In this document: one piece after another, positions 8,985 through 19,069 of the stretch
How the letters are laid out: the number at the start of each line of letters is the position of its first letter
Numbering within the stretch: the stretch's first letter is position 1
Made by a program: the position numbers and the translations under genes
The notes under the pieces: model-generated
What the model was told of the DNA's origin: nothing
Database searches by the model: none
Seen by the model: only the letters and a program-made list of their open reading frames with translations
Source: an uncultured SAR86 cluster bacterium
GTDB lineage: Bacteria; Pseudomonadota; Gammaproteobacteria; Magnimaribacterales; AG-339-G14
DNA: 46,488 nucleotides
Assembly: GCA_902523885.1 (NCBI GenBank)
Contig: CABZAV010000005.1
Coordinates: 1 to 46,488 of the forward strand
Direction: 5' to 3'

Positions 8985-10454
8985 ATGTGCGGTGTTGTTG
9001 GATTAGTATCTAAGAACGAAGTTTCACCATCGCTTTATGAGGCCTTAACGGTTATCCAACATAGAGGTCAGGATGCTGCTGGAATATCAACCTTAGAAGA
9101 GGGTAGGCTCCATACGAGAAAACAAATAGGTTTGGTGAGGGATGTTTTTAGAGAAAAGCACATAGACGAATTAAAAGGGCAAATCGGAATTGGCCATGTA
9201 AGATACCCAACAGCTGGAGGAGCAAGCAGAGAATACTCTCAGCCACTTTATGTAAATTCTCCCTATGGAATAAGCATTAGCCATAATGGAAATTTAGTAA
9301 ATACTGAAGAACTCGCCAAAGAATTATACAAAGTCAATTATAGACATCTAAATACTTCATCTGATTCTGAAGTGATTTTAAATGTTTTCGCCCATGAACT
9401 TCAGAAAGCGGGATCTTTTAATCCAAGCCCAGACCAAATTTTCACGGCAGTTGAGAAAACTCATCTTAGACTGAAAGGAGCATATTCAGTTTTGTTCATG
9501 ATAAGTGGAGTGGGTTTAGTTGCCATTAGAGATCCGAAAGGAATAAGGCCATTAATTTTAGGTAAAAAAGACAATGATTTGATTGGATCTGATTACATGA
9601 TCGCATCTGAAAGTCCAGCACTAAGCGCTTTAGAATTTGAGATTGAGGGAGACTTGAAACCTGGAGAGGCTGTTTTCATAACCCCAGAAGGAGAATTACA
9701 CAGAAAAGTTTGTCACAACAAACCTTCGAAAAATCCGTGTATTTTTGAGTATGTCTATTTAGCAAGACCAGACGCAGTCATAGATGGAATTTCAGTAATG
9801 AGATCTAGACTAAGAATGGGACAAAAGCTTGGAAAAAAAATTCTAGAAACTTATCCTAATCATGATATTGATGCAGTAATACCTATTCCAGAAAGCAGTA
9901 CTTCCTCAGCAATAGAAGTAGCTAAAACCTTAAATGTTAATTACAGAGAAGGTTTCGTGAAAAATAGATACATTGGAAGAACTTTTATTATGCCAAAGCA
10001 AGAATTAAGAAAAAAATCTGTAAGAAGAAAGCTCAACCCAATACCTTTTGAGTTTAAAGATAAAAATGTTCTTTTGGTTGATGATTCAATAGTACGAGGA
10101 ACAACAAGCAGAGAGATTGTTGAGATGGCTAGAAGTGTTGGAGCTAAAAAAGTTTATTTTGCTTCAGCTGCGCCTCCTATTAGATTTCAAAACGTTTATG
10201 GAATTGATATGGCGGCAACCGCCGAATTAATAGCCCATCAAAGATCAGAAGAGCAAATTGCAGAATTCATTGGTGCCGATTGGTTGATTTATCAAAATTT
10301 GGAAGATTTGATAAAATCCGCTCAAGTAGGAAATCCAGAGATAGAAAAATTTGAGACTTCTGTTTTTGATGGAAAATATATTTGCGGTTCAGTTACAAAA
10401 GATTACTTAACTAATTTAGAAAGCGACAGAAAAGACAGCAGCAAAAAAGTCTAA
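8985..10454 (+). CDS. purF: amidophosphoribosyltransferase
   Basis: First committed step of purine synthesis: transfers the glutamine amide nitrogen to PRPP. The N-terminal nucleophile is C2 (MCGVVGLV), so initiator Met must be removed. The Ntn-glutaminase domain includes [10 protein letters not shown] and [10 protein letters not shown]. The PRT domain has the PRPP loop [18 protein letters not shown]. No Fe-S cysteine pattern of the Bacillus type is evident, and the N-terminus starts directly at Cys2 without a propeptide, as in E. coli. Length 489 aa. It is the last gene of the long forward block; its TAA interlocks with the stop of convergent acnB (bases 10451-10454). Confidence 0.97.
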   Translation: MCGVVGLVSKNEVSPSLYEALTVIQHRGQDAAGISTLEEGRLHTRKQIGLVRDVFREKHIDELKGQIGIGHVRYPTAGGASREYSQPLYVNSPYGISISHNGNLVNTEELAKELYKVNYRHLNTSSDSEVILNVFAHELQKAGSFNPSPDQIFTAVEKTHLRLKGAYSVLFMISGVGLVAIRDPKGIRPLILGKKDNDLIGSDYMIASESPALSALEFEIEGDLKPGEAVFITPEGELHRKVCHNKPSKNPCIFEYVYLARPDAVIDGISVMRSRLRMGQKLGKKILETYPNHDIDAVIPIPESSTSSAIEVAKTLNVNYREGFVKNRYIGRTFIMPKQELRKKSVRRKLNPIPFEFKDKNVLLVDDSIVRGTTSREIVEMARSVGAKKVYFASAAPPIRFQNVYGIDMAATAELIAHQRSEEQIAEFIGADWLIYQNLEDLIKSAQVGNPEIEKFETSVFDGKYICGSVTKDYLTNLESDRKDSSKKV

Positions 10455-13030
10455 TTGGTTTCTATTGTCACAGTTGGTAAAGAAGCTTTTTCAGCAGCTT
10501 CTCTATAAGAAGATATTTGATCAAAATTCATATATTTAAAAATATCTTCCGACATTGTGTTTATGTCTTTCATAAAGGATTGATATTCATCGGGAGTAGG
10601 TAGTTTTCCAAGAATTGAAGCAATTGCGGCCAATTCAGCTGAAGAGAGATAGACATTTGCACCGTCTCCTAATCTGTTTGGAAAGTTTCTTGTAGAAGTA
10701 GACACTACAGTCGAATTAGGCTCAACTCTTGCTTGGTTTCCCATGCAAAGTGAGCAACCTGGAATTTCAGTTCTTACTCCTGCATTTTCATAAATCTTGT
10801 AAAAGCCCTCTTCTTCTAATTGAAATTTATCCATTCTAGTAGGAGGTGAAATCCATAATCTAGTTGGAAGCTTAGAAGTATTTTCTAATAATTTACCAGC
10901 GGCTCTAAAATGTCCTATGTTAGTCATACAGGAACCTATAAAAACCTCATCAATTTTTTCTTCCCCAATTTCGCTTAATGTTTTTATGTCATCAGGATCA
11001 TTGGGACAAGCCAAAAGGGGCTCAGTAATTTCATCCAAGTTTATTTCAATGACCTCAGCATATTGTGCATCTTTATCAGGTTTTAAAAGAACAGGGTTTT
11101 TAATCCATTCTTCCATCTTCTGAGCTCTTCTTTCTAGAGTTCTTGCATCTCCATAGCCTTCAGAAATAAGCCATCTAAGCAAAACTATATTTGAATTTAA
11201 GTATTCAATAATAGGAGCTTCATCTAATAAAACAGTACAGCCAGATGCAGATCTCTCAGCAGAAGCATCGGATAATTCAAAAGCTTGTTCTATTTTAAGA
11301 TCGGAGAGTCCTTCAATTTCTAGACATCTTCCAGAGAAAATGTTTTTTTTACCTTCTTTTGCAACTGTGAGAAGGTCTTTTTGAATTGCAGCGTAAGGAA
11401 TAGCATTTACTAAATCTCTAAGTGTAATTCCTGGCTGCATTTTTCCAGAAAATCTAACGAGAACAGACTCAGGCATATCGAGCGGAATTACTCCCAAAGC
11501 GGCACCAAAAGCAACGAGTCCAGATCCAGCAGGAAAACTTATTCCAATTGGAAAGCGAGTATGTGAGTCTCCTCCAGTGCCCACAGTATCAGGCAACAAC
11601 ATTCTATTAAGCCAGGAATGAATAATTCCGTCACCAGGCTTTAGAGCTACTCCTCCTCTTGTTTTAATAAATTCAGGCAAAGTATGTTGGGTTTCTATAT
11701 CTACCGGTTTGGGATAAGCAGCTGTATGACAAAAAGACTGCATCACAAGATCTGACGAAAACCCTAAACAAGCTAATTCTTTAAGTTCATCTCTTGTCAT
11801 TGGACCAGTAGTATCTTGGGAACCAACAGTCGACATAATAGGCTCACAGTAAACACCTGGCCTTATTCCATCTACTCCACAAGCCTTACCTACGATTTTT
11901 TGGGCCAAGGTATAACCATCACTAGAGTCATCATCCATTCCTGGACGAACAAATACTTCTGAAGGAGAAAGGCCTAAATATTCTCTAGATTTATCAGTAA
12001 GACTTCTTCCAATTATCAAAGGAATCCTGCCTCCAGCTCTAACTTCATCTAAGAAAGTTTCAGACTTCAGTTTAAAATAACTTATAACTTTTGAATTCTC
12101 ATTTTTAATAACTCCTTCATGAGGATAAATACTTATTAAATCACCAGAATTTAATTTATTTACATCAACTTCAAATACTAGGGTTCCAGCATCTTCCATC
12201 GTATTAAAAAAAATTGGAGCAATCTTGCTTCCAATACAAATACCACCCGTTTTTTTATTCGGAATATAAGGAATATCCTCGCCCATATGCCAAAGCACCG
12301 AATTAGTAGCAGATTTTCTAGAAGATCCTGTACCAACTACGTCACCTGCTAAAGTTACTGGATATCCTGATTTCTTTAATTTTTCTATCTCTTCAAGAGG
12401 CTTTGCAGATAATCCTTCTCTTGGCATCTTATACATTGCTAAAGCATGCAAGGGAATATCTGGTCTTGACCATGCATCTGGAGCAGGAGATAGATCATCA
12501 GTATTTGTTTCTCCGGGAACTTTAAATATAACGGTATCAATTTTTTGGGGAACTTCAGGCTTTGCTGTAAACCATTCTGCATTAGCCCAAGAAGTTAAAA
12601 CTTTAAGAGCATTTGTTGAAGTTTTAGAAAGTTCAGCAATATCATTGAACGCATCAAAAACTAAAAGTGTATTTGACAATGCCTCTATTGCTGTCTCACC
12701 ACATATTTCGTCGTCTATTAATGAAATTAAAGGTTCTACGTTATAGCCTCCGAGCATTGTTCCTAAATAGAAAGTTGCCTCCTTTGGAGTAAAAACCTTT
12801 GTTTCAATTTTTCTTTTGGCAACATCTGCCAGGAAAGCAGCTTTTATGTATGCAGCATCATCGACTCCAGCGGGCACTCTCTCCGTTAGAAGATTTAATA
12901 ATTCTTCATCTTTATCCTTAGCTTTCTTTATTAACTCAACTAATTGTGAAGTTTGTTCTGCATCTAGAGGTAGAGGAGGTATACCCATATCAGCCCTTTC
13001 CTTGGCTGATTTGTAATAATTATCAAGCAT
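10451..13030 (-). CDS. acnB: aconitate hydratase B
   Basis: TCA-cycle interconversion of citrate and isocitrate; AcnB-type enzymes also hydrate 2-methylisocitrate and bind mRNA as apo-protein. The N-terminal HEAT-like domain begins [19 protein letters not shown], characteristic of AcnB. The [4Fe-4S] ligands are visible as C701 ([14 protein letters not shown]) and C759/C762 (CSLCMGNQ). The aconitase swivel sequence [19 protein letters not shown] is present. Length 859 aa matches E. coli AcnB (865). It is monocistronic on the minus strand. Only 31 nt separate its start from the divergent DUF1289 gene, and no clear Shine-Dalgarno precedes the ATG. Confidence 0.97.
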   Translation of the reverse strand: MLDNYYKSAKERADMGIPPLPLDAEQTSQLVELIKKAKDKDEELLNLLTERVPAGVDDAAYIKAAFLADVAKRKIETKVFTPKEATFYLGTMLGGYNVEPLISLIDDEICGETAIEALSNTLLVFDAFNDIAELSKTSTNALKVLTSWANAEWFTAKPEVPQKIDTVIFKVPGETNTDDLSPAPDAWSRPDIPLHALAMYKMPREGLSAKPLEEIEKLKKSGYPVTLAGDVVGTGSSRKSATNSVLWHMGEDIPYIPNKKTGGICIGSKIAPIFFNTMEDAGTLVFEVDVNKLNSGDLISIYPHEGVIKNENSKVISYFKLKSETFLDEVRAGGRIPLIIGRSLTDKSREYLGLSPSEVFVRPGMDDDSSDGYTLAQKIVGKACGVDGIRPGVYCEPIMSTVGSQDTTGPMTRDELKELACLGFSSDLVMQSFCHTAAYPKPVDIETQHTLPEFIKTRGGVALKPGDGIIHSWLNRMLLPDTVGTGGDSHTRFPIGISFPAGSGLVAFGAALGVIPLDMPESVLVRFSGKMQPGITLRDLVNAIPYAAIQKDLLTVAKEGKKNIFSGRCLEIEGLSDLKIEQAFELSDASAERSASGCTVLLDEAPIIEYLNSNIVLLRWLISEGYGDARTLERRAQKMEEWIKNPVLLKPDKDAQYAEVIEINLDEITEPLLACPNDPDDIKTLSEIGEEKIDEVFIGSCMTNIGHFRAAGKLLENTSKLPTRLWISPPTRMDKFQLEEEGFYKIYENAGVRTEIPGCSLCMGNQARVEPNSTVVSTSTRNFPNRLGDGANVYLSSAELAAIASILGKLPTPDEYQSFMKDINTMSEDIFKYMNFDQISSYREAAEKASLPTVTIETN

Positions 13031-13061
13031 AAATTTTTTTAAAAAAAATGTATTATAAACT

Positions 13062-13526
13062 ATGTCAATGTCTAAAAGAACCAGAACGCCTTGCGTAGGA
13101 ATTTGCTCGACTACTTATGGAGATGATGTTTGCAGAGGCTGCAAGCGTTTTGCACAAGAAATTATTAATTGGAATAGCTTTTCTCCAGATGAAAGAGAGG
13201 CGGTTTGGCAAAGACTAGAAAAACTCAAAACTCAGATTATGAAGTCTCGAATTAAAATTTTAAATTCTTCAAAATTAGTAGAAGGCATTGCTGAATATCG
13301 ATTAAGAATACATGAGGATTTAAATGACTTATGTAAAGCGTTTGAACTGGTCAAGCTTACTAGCAAAAGTTTTAAAGATTTAAGTCAATTTGGGATAATG
13401 ATAATCTCGCCCACAAAAGATTTAGAAATATTGAAAGAAGATATAGAAAAGGAACTTTATGAGCTTTCATCGGCTCATTACAATAGATATTTTATTGAGC
13501 CAATCAACTATAAGGAGATTAAATAA
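13062..13526 (+). CDS. DUF1289 domain protein with C-terminal extension
   Basis: The first ~55 residues carry the DUF1289 pattern: [36 protein letters not shown], a compact four-cysteine motif that looks metal-binding. Its function is unknown; in several gammaproteobacteria it sits near oxidoreductases. The remaining ~95 residues are helical, charged and not recognised. A second in-frame ATG lies at 13068 and could be the real start, because an AT-rich -10-like hexamer (13051-13056) sits so close that a transcript from it would be nearly leaderless. The stop overlaps the start of the next gene (TAATG), so the two are co-translated. Confidence 0.8.
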   Translation: MSMSKRTRTPCVGICSTTYGDDVCRGCKRFAQEIINWNSFSPDEREAVWQRLEKLKTQIMKSRIKILNSSKLVEGIAEYRLRIHEDLNDLCKAFELVKLTSKSFKDLSQFGIMIISPTKDLEILKEDIEKELYELSSAHYNRYFIEPINYKEIK

Positions 13527-14836
13527 TGAATGATATTTTAGAGTCAGAATTATCATTGCCATGCGGCAAGGTTTTAAAAAATAGGATCTGTAAATCTGCT
13601 CTTACTGAAAGAATTGCTGAAGGCGATAATTTGGTAAATCAAAAACATTTAAACCTTTACGAAAAATGGGCTGAAGGAAATGTGGGAACAGTCCTTACTG
13701 GAAATGTCCAGGTTGATAAAAGATATTTAGAATCTGCAGGAAACGTAGCTATTGAAAAAAGCAATTACAAAGATCAATTAAGTTTATTAAAAAAATGGAC
13801 TGAAGTTGGAACAAAAAATAACACTAATTTATGGATGCAAATAAGTCATGCCGGAAGACAAACACCTGGAGACTTGAATATGAATCCTGTTGCACCTTCA
13901 AATATTGGACTTAAAATTCCTGGAAGAAAATATGGTACGCCCAAACCTTTGAGCAATGATGAAATAGAGGACGTCATAGAAAGATTTATTTTTACTGCAA
14001 AGATAGCTCAAGACACTGGCTTTACGGGCATTCAAATTCATTCTGCTCATGGTTATTTAATGTCGGAATTTTTATCACCTGATATTAATAGAAGAGAAGA
14101 TCAGTGGGGTGGGTCTCTTGAGAATAGATCAAGGATTTTGTTAAGAATTATTAATGGTTGTAGGAAAGAATTGGGAGAAAATTTTCCTATATCAGTGAAA
14201 TTAAACTCAGCTGATTTTCAAAAAGGAGGATTTAGTGCTGAAGATTCGTCTAAAGTAGCTGCTATGTTAAGTGATGCAAAAATTGATTTATTAGAAATCT
14301 CTGGAGGTACTTATGAGCAGCCTAGGTTGCTTGGATTAGACAGTGTCAGTATTAATCCAAAAAGAAGCGAAGCAAGAAAGGAAAGCACTATTGCTAGAGA
14401 AGCTTATTTTCTTGCTTATACGGAAGAAATTAAAAAAGTTATCGATATCCCTTTAATGGTAACTGGAGGCTTTCGATCTAGAGTAGCAATGGAAGACGCA
14501 ATAAATAAAGGAGCATGCGAAATTATTGGTATTGGACGACCTTTATGTTCTGATCCATTGTCTATAAAAAAATTACTTGATAAAGAAATTGATATACTAC
14601 CTATGTTTGAGAAAACTTTATCGATTGGACCTGGGTGGCTTTCGTCTAATAGTCCTTTTAGGTTGATTCAAGCGATAAATGCTTTTGGCATTCAGTCATG
14701 GTTTTATTCTCAAATTAGAAGAATTTCAGAAGGGCTGGATCCCGACTTGTCAATGAATCCTTTAAAGGCATTTAGAATTGATGGTAAAATAGATAAACAA
14801 ACAGTTCAATCTTATAAGTCTTATAATAAATCCTGA
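13526..14836 (+). CDS. Old Yellow Enzyme-family NADH:flavin oxidoreductase
   Basis: Single-domain FMN enzyme of the OYE family (COG1902), 436 aa; members reduce activated C=C bonds, and the natural substrate cannot be told from sequence. Seen: WMQISHAGRQ, the signature IQIHSAHGYLMSEFLSPDINRREDQWGGSLENRSR (in pieces HSAHGYL, N.R.D.WGGS), and the FMN phosphate region VTGGFRSR plus EIIGIGRPLCSDP. There is no C-terminal Fe-S/FAD domain, so it is not a 2,4-dienoyl-CoA reductase of the FadH type. A good Shine-Dalgarno (AAGGAG, 13512-13517) precedes the start. It is coupled to the DUF1289 gene upstream and followed after 11 nt by the hydroxylase-family gene, suggesting a small lipid- or xenobiotic-modifying operon. 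Confidence 0.88.
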   Translation: MNDILESELSLPCGKVLKNRICKSALTERIAEGDNLVNQKHLNLYEKWAEGNVGTVLTGNVQVDKRYLESAGNVAIEKSNYKDQLSLLKKWTEVGTKNNTNLWMQISHAGRQTPGDLNMNPVAPSNIGLKIPGRKYGTPKPLSNDEIEDVIERFIFTAKIAQDTGFTGIQIHSAHGYLMSEFLSPDINRREDQWGGSLENRSRILLRIINGCRKELGENFPISVKLNSADFQKGGFSAEDSSKVAAMLSDAKIDLLEISGGTYEQPRLLGLDSVSINPKRSEARKESTIAREAYFLAYTEEIKKVIDIPLMVTGGFRSRVAMEDAINKGACEIIGIGRPLCSDPLSIKKLLDKEIDILPMFEKTLSIGPGWLSSNSPFRLIQAINAFGIQSWFYSQIRRISEGLDPDLSMNPLKAFRIDGKIDKQTVQSYKSYNKS

Positions 14837-14847
14837 TCGTTTACCTT

Positions 14848-15675
14848 ATGACAGCTGATATAAATTCAATATATTTAATTGCTTTGCCAATAGTTTTTGC
14901 CCTTATTGGTTTGGAAGCTTTTATTTCTAGTTATTTAAATATGAATGTTTATAAAACTGGAGATACTCTTGGAACCATAGGTTTATTATCGGGAAATATA
15001 TTAGTTTCTCTTTTAGTAAAAGGATCGACACTGGCATTTCACTTTTTTTTATATCAATTTAAATTAATAGATTTAGTCTCCTCAATTCCAATATGGCTAC
15101 ACTGGGTTCTAGCTTTTATTTTTATTGATTTTATTTATTATTTCTATCATCGGATCTCTCATAGAAGTAGATTTCTATGGGCTGTACACATGAGTCATCA
15201 CTCAAGCGAAGAAATGAATTTTGCAGTTGCTTTTAGACAGGCTTGGCTGGGTCCTGTTTCAAAAATTCCTTTTTTTATGGTTTTACCTTTAATAGGGTTT
15301 GATCCAGTAATAGTAGCAGTAGCCGGAGTTTTGAGTACTTTATGGGGAATTTTTAGCCATACACAAATAATAAGAAATTTAGGACCGCTCGAATGGGTGT
15401 TTGTTACTCCCTCCCATCATAGAGTTCATCATGGAGCTAACGAAGTTTATATCGATAAGAATTATGGAAATTTTCTTATAATTTGGGATAGATTCTTTGG
15501 GACTTTTGAGGCAGAAAAAGAAAAAGTGAAATTTGGTTTGGTAAAAAATGTAAATACTTTCAATCCAATTAAAATTACTATCATGGGTTGGCAAGACATT
15601 TACGGAGATATAAAAAAATCTAAATCCTCGAAAGAAGCATTAAATCACTTTTTTGGCCCGCCTAAAACTAATTAA
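14848..15675 (+). CDS. sterol desaturase/fatty acid hydroxylase-superfamily membrane protein
   Basis: A diiron integral membrane oxygenase family protein. The histidine boxes are clear: HRISH (101-105), HMSHH (114-118), HTQ near 171, and HHRVHH (190-195). Hydrophobic segments lie at about 8-28, 45-70, 84-100 and 140-170. Relatives hydroxylate or desaturate sterols, fatty acids, carotenoids or alkylglycerols; the substrate here is not determined. Length 275 aa is typical. It closes the DUF1289-OYE operon. A 108-nt AT-rich spacer, one of the longer ones in the window, separates it from argG. Confidence 0.88.
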   Translation: MTADINSIYLIALPIVFALIGLEAFISSYLNMNVYKTGDTLGTIGLLSGNILVSLLVKGSTLAFHFFLYQFKLIDLVSSIPIWLHWVLAFIFIDFIYYFYHRISHRSRFLWAVHMSHHSSEEMNFAVAFRQAWLGPVSKIPFFMVLPLIGFDPVIVAVAGVLSTLWGIFSHTQIIRNLGPLEWVFVTPSHHRVHHGANEVYIDKNYGNFLIIWDRFFGTFEAEKEKVKFGLVKNVNTFNPIKITIMGWQDIYGDIKKSKSSKEALNHFFGPPKTN

Positions 15676-15746
15676 GTTTAAAATTTGTCCCTCATCTTTC
15701 TTTCATAAAAGAAATGAACTTTCAGCAAATAAAAATGTAAAATTAA

Positions 15747-15752
15747 TATAAT
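15747..15752 (+). promoter_or_regulatory. possible -10 element for argG
   Basis: A perfect TATAAT lies 31 nt before the argG ATG inside the 15676-15783 spacer. No convincing -35 hexamer sits 16-18 nt upstream, and in a spacer this AT-rich a TATAAT can arise by chance. I see no ArgR-box pair around it. Weak prediction. Confidence 0.3.
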
Positions 15753-15783
15753 TAAATATTTAAATCATTTCCTTTTATAAATT

Positions 15784-16968
15784 ATGGAAAAAGTAATACT
15801 TGCTTATTCTGGAGGCTTAGACACTTCTGTCATTTTAAAATGGCTTCAAGTAGAAAAAAATCTTGAAGTTGTCACATACACAGCAGATTTGGGACAGGGA
15901 GACATTCCAGATGATTTAGAACAAAAAGCTAAAAGTTTTGGAGCCTCTAAAGTTATCATTGACGACTTATCAGAAGAGTTTGTGAAAGACTTTGTGTTTC
16001 CAATGTTGCGTTGCAATACATTGTTTGAAGGTGAATATCTTCTTGGAACCGCAATTGCAAGACCGCTTATCGTGAAAAAATTAGTTGAAGTGGGTTTGCA
16101 AGAAGGAACAAACATTATAAGTCATGGAGCAACCGGAAAGGGAAATGATCAAATTAGATTTGAAATCGGCGCTCATGCTCTTAATAAAAATATTCAGGTC
16201 ATAGCTCCTTGGAGAGAATGGGATATGACGTCAAGAACAGATTTGATGGAATACTGTAAAAAGTATCAAATTCCAATGCCAGTTTCAAAAGCAGAAGAGC
16301 CCCCATTTTCTATGGATGAAAATCTCTTGCACATTTCATATGAAGGAGGAGTTCTCGAAGATCCTTCATCTCCACCACCTGATGATATGTGGCTAAATAT
16401 AAAATCTCTTGAGGAAGCTAACGATCATGCAGAAGAAATTGAAATCGAATTTTGTAAAGGCGATCCAATTTCAATCAATGGGGAAAACTTCTCGTCATCA
16501 AAAATCTTAAGTAAATTGAATGAATATGGTTCTAATCACGGTATCGGAAGAGTAGATATTGTTGAGTCTAGGGCAACTGGCATGAAATCAAGAGGTTGTT
16601 ATGAAACACCAGGTGGAACTATCCTGATTAAAGCGAGAAGAGCAATCGAGTCGTTATGTTTGACAGGCGAGACTATTAAAACTAAAGATTCTTTGATTCC
16701 TATTTATGCTTCATTAATATATGAAGGACTTTGGTGGAGCGATGAACGTTTGAGACTTCAAAACCTCATTAACGACTGTTCGAATGTTGTAAACGGAGTT
16801 GTCAAAGTTAAGTTATTTAAAGGAAATGTTATTTACCTATCAAAAAAAAGTGAAAATTCTTTATACGATAAAGATAAAGCAAGCTTTGAAGAAGAAGGAG
16901 GCTTTAGTAACGAAGATATGAAAAAATATATAAAAGAAAATATTTTAAAATACACCAAGAATTTTTAA
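15784..16968 (+). CDS. argG: argininosuccinate synthase
   Basis: ATP-dependent joining of citrulline and aspartate in arginine synthesis. The N-terminal PP-loop ATP site is LAYSGGLDTSVILKWL (residues 6-21). Downstream are ISHGATGKGNDQIRFE, the citrulline/aspartate-binding stretch APWREWDM, and GIGRVDIVESRATGMKSRGCYETPGG in the C-terminal domain. At 394 aa it is the common ~400-residue type 1 enzyme rather than the E. coli ~447-residue type. It appears to be a single-gene unit. The stop interlocks with the stop of the small convergent membrane ORF (bases 16965-16968). Confidence 0.97.
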   Translation: MEKVILAYSGGLDTSVILKWLQVEKNLEVVTYTADLGQGDIPDDLEQKAKSFGASKVIIDDLSEEFVKDFVFPMLRCNTLFEGEYLLGTAIARPLIVKKLVEVGLQEGTNIISHGATGKGNDQIRFEIGAHALNKNIQVIAPWREWDMTSRTDLMEYCKKYQIPMPVSKAEEPPFSMDENLLHISYEGGVLEDPSSPPPDDMWLNIKSLEEANDHAEEIEIEFCKGDPISINGENFSSSKILSKLNEYGSNHGIGRVDIVESRATGMKSRGCYETPGGTILIKARRAIESLCLTGETIKTKDSLIPIYASLIYEGLWWSDERLRLQNLINDCSNVVNGVVKVKLFKGNVIYLSKKSENSLYDKDKASFEEEGGFSNEDMKKYIKENILKYTKNF

Positions 16969-17132
16969 ATTAAATTAGTATTTAGATAAATCAGCCCCAA
17001 CAATAAAAGAGTAATTAGAATCCAAATAAAATTAAAAAATTTAACATTTAAATCTTTGAAGAGGTAGCTGATCAGCACGGTAAGACCATAAGCAATAATA
17101 ATTGTTAAAAGAAGAAAAATTACTCTTATCAT
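16965..17132 (-). CDS. 55-residue membrane protein, candidate small gene after fabD
   Basis: Not recognised. On the minus strand an ATG at 17132 opens a frame of 55 codons ending in TAA at 16965-16967. The start is 4 nt after the fabD stop, and the stop interlocks with the argG stop, so the frame exactly fills the gap between the two neighbours. The product starts MIRVIFLLLTIIIAYG, has two hydrophobic segments (about 3-23 and 33-50) split by a short polar turn (FKDLNVK), and looks like a two-pass inner-membrane hairpin. The exact fit, operon spacing and membrane character support a real gene. Low-complexity AT-rich DNA can also give hydrophobic frames by chance, so expression or conservation is needed for certainty. 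Confidence 0.55.
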   Translation of the reverse strand: MIRVIFLLLTIIIAYGLTVLISYLFKDLNVKFFNFIWILITLLLLGLIYLNTNLI

Positions 17133-17136
17133 TTTG

Positions 17137-18033
17137 TTAAATTTCTGTCAGGCTTATTTTTTCAATATCTTTTAATTTTCTAGCCATATTAATTATTGTT
17201 TTTTCTGGACCAGAATCATAAATTTCTTTTATATTATTTTTTATTAAATATTCTAAAGTTTCCCTCCATCTTACTGTGCTACAAAGTTGCTTGATAAGAG
17301 CTTCTTTAATTTCGTTAGTATCAGTGGTGGGTCGAGCTAAAACGTTTGGTATCAAAGGGATTCTGGGTGAATTAAATACAACTTCATTTAAAAGTTTTCC
17401 CAATTCTGTTTGAGCACTTTCTAAAAGAGAACAATGGGAAGGCACCGACATTTGTATTAATTGAGTTTTTACGCGCTTATAGTCACCATTCTCAATATGT
17501 TTAATAGTCGCCTTAATTGCCGAATTTGTCCCAGCTAAAACAGAGACTCCTTCTGCATTATCGGTTGAAAAATCTATAACCTCTCCTGTATCATTAATAG
17601 AAATTATCATTTCTTTTACTTCAGATAAGGGCATATTTAAAACTACTAACATTCCTGCTGTTCCCTCCGGTACGGCATTCTGCATAAGTTTTCCTCTAAA
17701 ATTTACAAGTTTTATTGCATCATTAAAATCAATGCATCCTGCAAAGACTAAAGCTGAATATTCACCTAAAGAAAGTCCAGCAGTATAGGTAAAATCCAAG
17801 TCACTAGCTTTTTTTCTTGCGATAGCTACGCTAGTAGCAAGTATTGCTGGCTGAGCATATTCGGTAAGATTTAGTTTTTGTTCTGGGCCAGTTTTAACTA
17901 ATTCAAATAAGTCAAAATCTAAAACATTAGATGTTTGAGTAAACAAACTTTTTATTTCCAAGTCTGATTCTAAAAGAAAATCCATCATCCCAACTTTTTG
18001 AACACCTTGTCCAGGGAATAAAAGCGCTTTCAT
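17137..18033 (-). CDS. fabD: malonyl-CoA:ACP transacylase
   Basis: Loads malonate from CoA onto acyl carrier protein for fatty acid elongation. The N-terminal FPGQGVQKVGM is the family start. The catalytic serine is S88 in AGLSLGEYSALV, the arginine that binds the malonyl carboxylate is R113 (NFRGKLMQ), and the catalytic histidine is in VPSHCSLLE. The residue before the nucleophile is Leu where E. coli-type FabD has His (GHSLGE). EGTAGMLVV, IPNV and DSGPEKTI complete the fold. At 298 aa it is slightly short. It is not in the fab cluster at 30-32 kb where gammaproteobacterial fabD normally lies; instead it ends a metG-operon. The upstream FNR gene is 4 nt away. Confidence 0.93.
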   Translation of the reverse strand: MKALLFPGQGVQKVGMMDFLLESDLEIKSLFTQTSNVLDFDLFELVKTGPEQKLNLTEYAQPAILATSVAIARKKASDLDFTYTAGLSLGEYSALVFAGCIDFNDAIKLVNFRGKLMQNAVPEGTAGMLVVLNMPLSEVKEMIISINDTGEVIDFSTDNAEGVSVLAGTNSAIKATIKHIENGDYKRVKTQLIQMSVPSHCSLLESAQTELGKLLNEVVFNSPRIPLIPNVLARPTTDTNEIKEALIKQLCSTVRWRETLEYLIKNNIKEIYDSGPEKTIINMARKLKDIEKISLTEI

Positions 18034-18037
18034 TTTA

Positions 18038-19066
18038 TTACTTATTAACTTTTAACTTTTCTTGCAAGCCCTTGTTTGAAGTTGTGTAGCCAAAGGGAAC
18101 TCTTTCACCTGGATTAATTCTTTTAAATGCTTCTTGAACTGCTAGGGTGGTTTCATGAAAACCACAAAGAATTAAATCTAGTTTTCCAGGGTAGTGATTT
18201 ATATCACCCACTGCAAATATACCTGACTTATCTGTCTCAAAATTTTCTGTATTTACTAGAATCTTATTATTTTCTAGTGCAACTCCCCAATCATGTATTG
18301 GACCAAGTTGTTTATTTAAACCAAAAAAGAAAATAGATTCATCACATTCAATTGTTTCAATTTCTTTTGTTTCAAAGTGTAATAAATCAACGCCAGTAAA
18401 ACTTTTGTCTCCTTTAATTTCCTTAATTACATAAGGTACCTTAAGAATAATATTTCCCTCTTCAACTAATTCTCTCATTTTCTTTTCAGTATGCTTTGCA
18501 CCTCTAAATTCATCTCGCCTATGTATAAGATAAATTTTCTTAGCAATTTTTGCTAATTCTACTGACCAATCAAGAGCACTGTCTCCACCTCCAAAAATAG
18601 CTACTTCTTTATCTTCATAAATAGATTTATCTTTAACGGCATAATTGGTTCCTTTACCTAAAAATTTATCTGGATTCATTACCGGAGGCTTTCTAGGTTC
18701 AAAAGAGCCAGCCCCAGCAGCTATAAAAATATTTTTTGTTTTGAATTCTTGCCCCTCACTCGTTTTTAATTTCCAAGAATCTTCAAACTCAGAAATTTCG
18801 TTAACTCTTTGGTTTAAATGTACCTCATAATCGAAAGGCTCGATTTGCTTTAGAAGCGCATCTATATGTTCCTTTCCTGTTTGGTTAGCAACTCCGGGAA
18901 TATCATAAATTGGTTTTTCAGGATAAAGCTCGATGCATTGGCCACCTACTTTATCTAAGTTATCTATTAGATGACAATCAAGGCCTAATAAACCAGCTTC
19001 AAAAACTGTAAACAAACCTACCGGTCCAGCTCCAATTATTACAATATCTGTTTCAATTAATTTCAT
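18038..19066 (-). CDS. TrxB-type ferredoxin/flavodoxin-NADP+ reductase
   Basis: FAD- and NADPH-binding homodimeric reductase related to thioredoxin reductase but lacking the redox CxxC. Seen: the FAD-binding GAGPVGL (12-18), KVGGQCIELYPEKPIYDIPG (the hallmark of this FNR class), IAAGAGSFEPRKPP, the NADPH motif GGGDSALDWS, HRRDEFRGAK and AVGDINHYPGKLDLILCGFHE. The last block and the absence of a CATC-type dithiol separate it from TrxB. Such enzymes are known from Bacillus (YumC), Rhodopseudomonas and Chlorobium; gammaproteobacteria usually use the unrelated plant-type Fpr. Length 342 aa is normal. It is in a minus-strand operon between the MetG tail gene and fabD, with 3-4 nt gaps. Confidence 0.92.
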   Translation of the reverse strand: MKLIETDIVIIGAGPVGLFTVFEAGLLGLDCHLIDNLDKVGGQCIELYPEKPIYDIPGVANQTGKEHIDALLKQIEPFDYEVHLNQRVNEISEFEDSWKLKTSEGQEFKTKNIFIAAGAGSFEPRKPPVMNPDKFLGKGTNYAVKDKSIYEDKEVAIFGGGDSALDWSVELAKIAKKIYLIHRRDEFRGAKHTEKKMRELVEEGNIILKVPYVIKEIKGDKSFTGVDLLHFETKEIETIECDESIFFFGLNKQLGPIHDWGVALENNKILVNTENFETDKSGIFAVGDINHYPGKLDLILCGFHETTLAVQEAFKRINPGERVPFGYTTSNKGLQEKLKVNK

Positions 19067-19069
19067 AGT

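Noticed and set aside
15697-15714. TTTCTTT/AAAGAAA hairpin after the hydroxylase gene
   Set aside because: Nearly all A/T stem without a T tract in an AT-rich spacer; too likely by chance to call a terminator.
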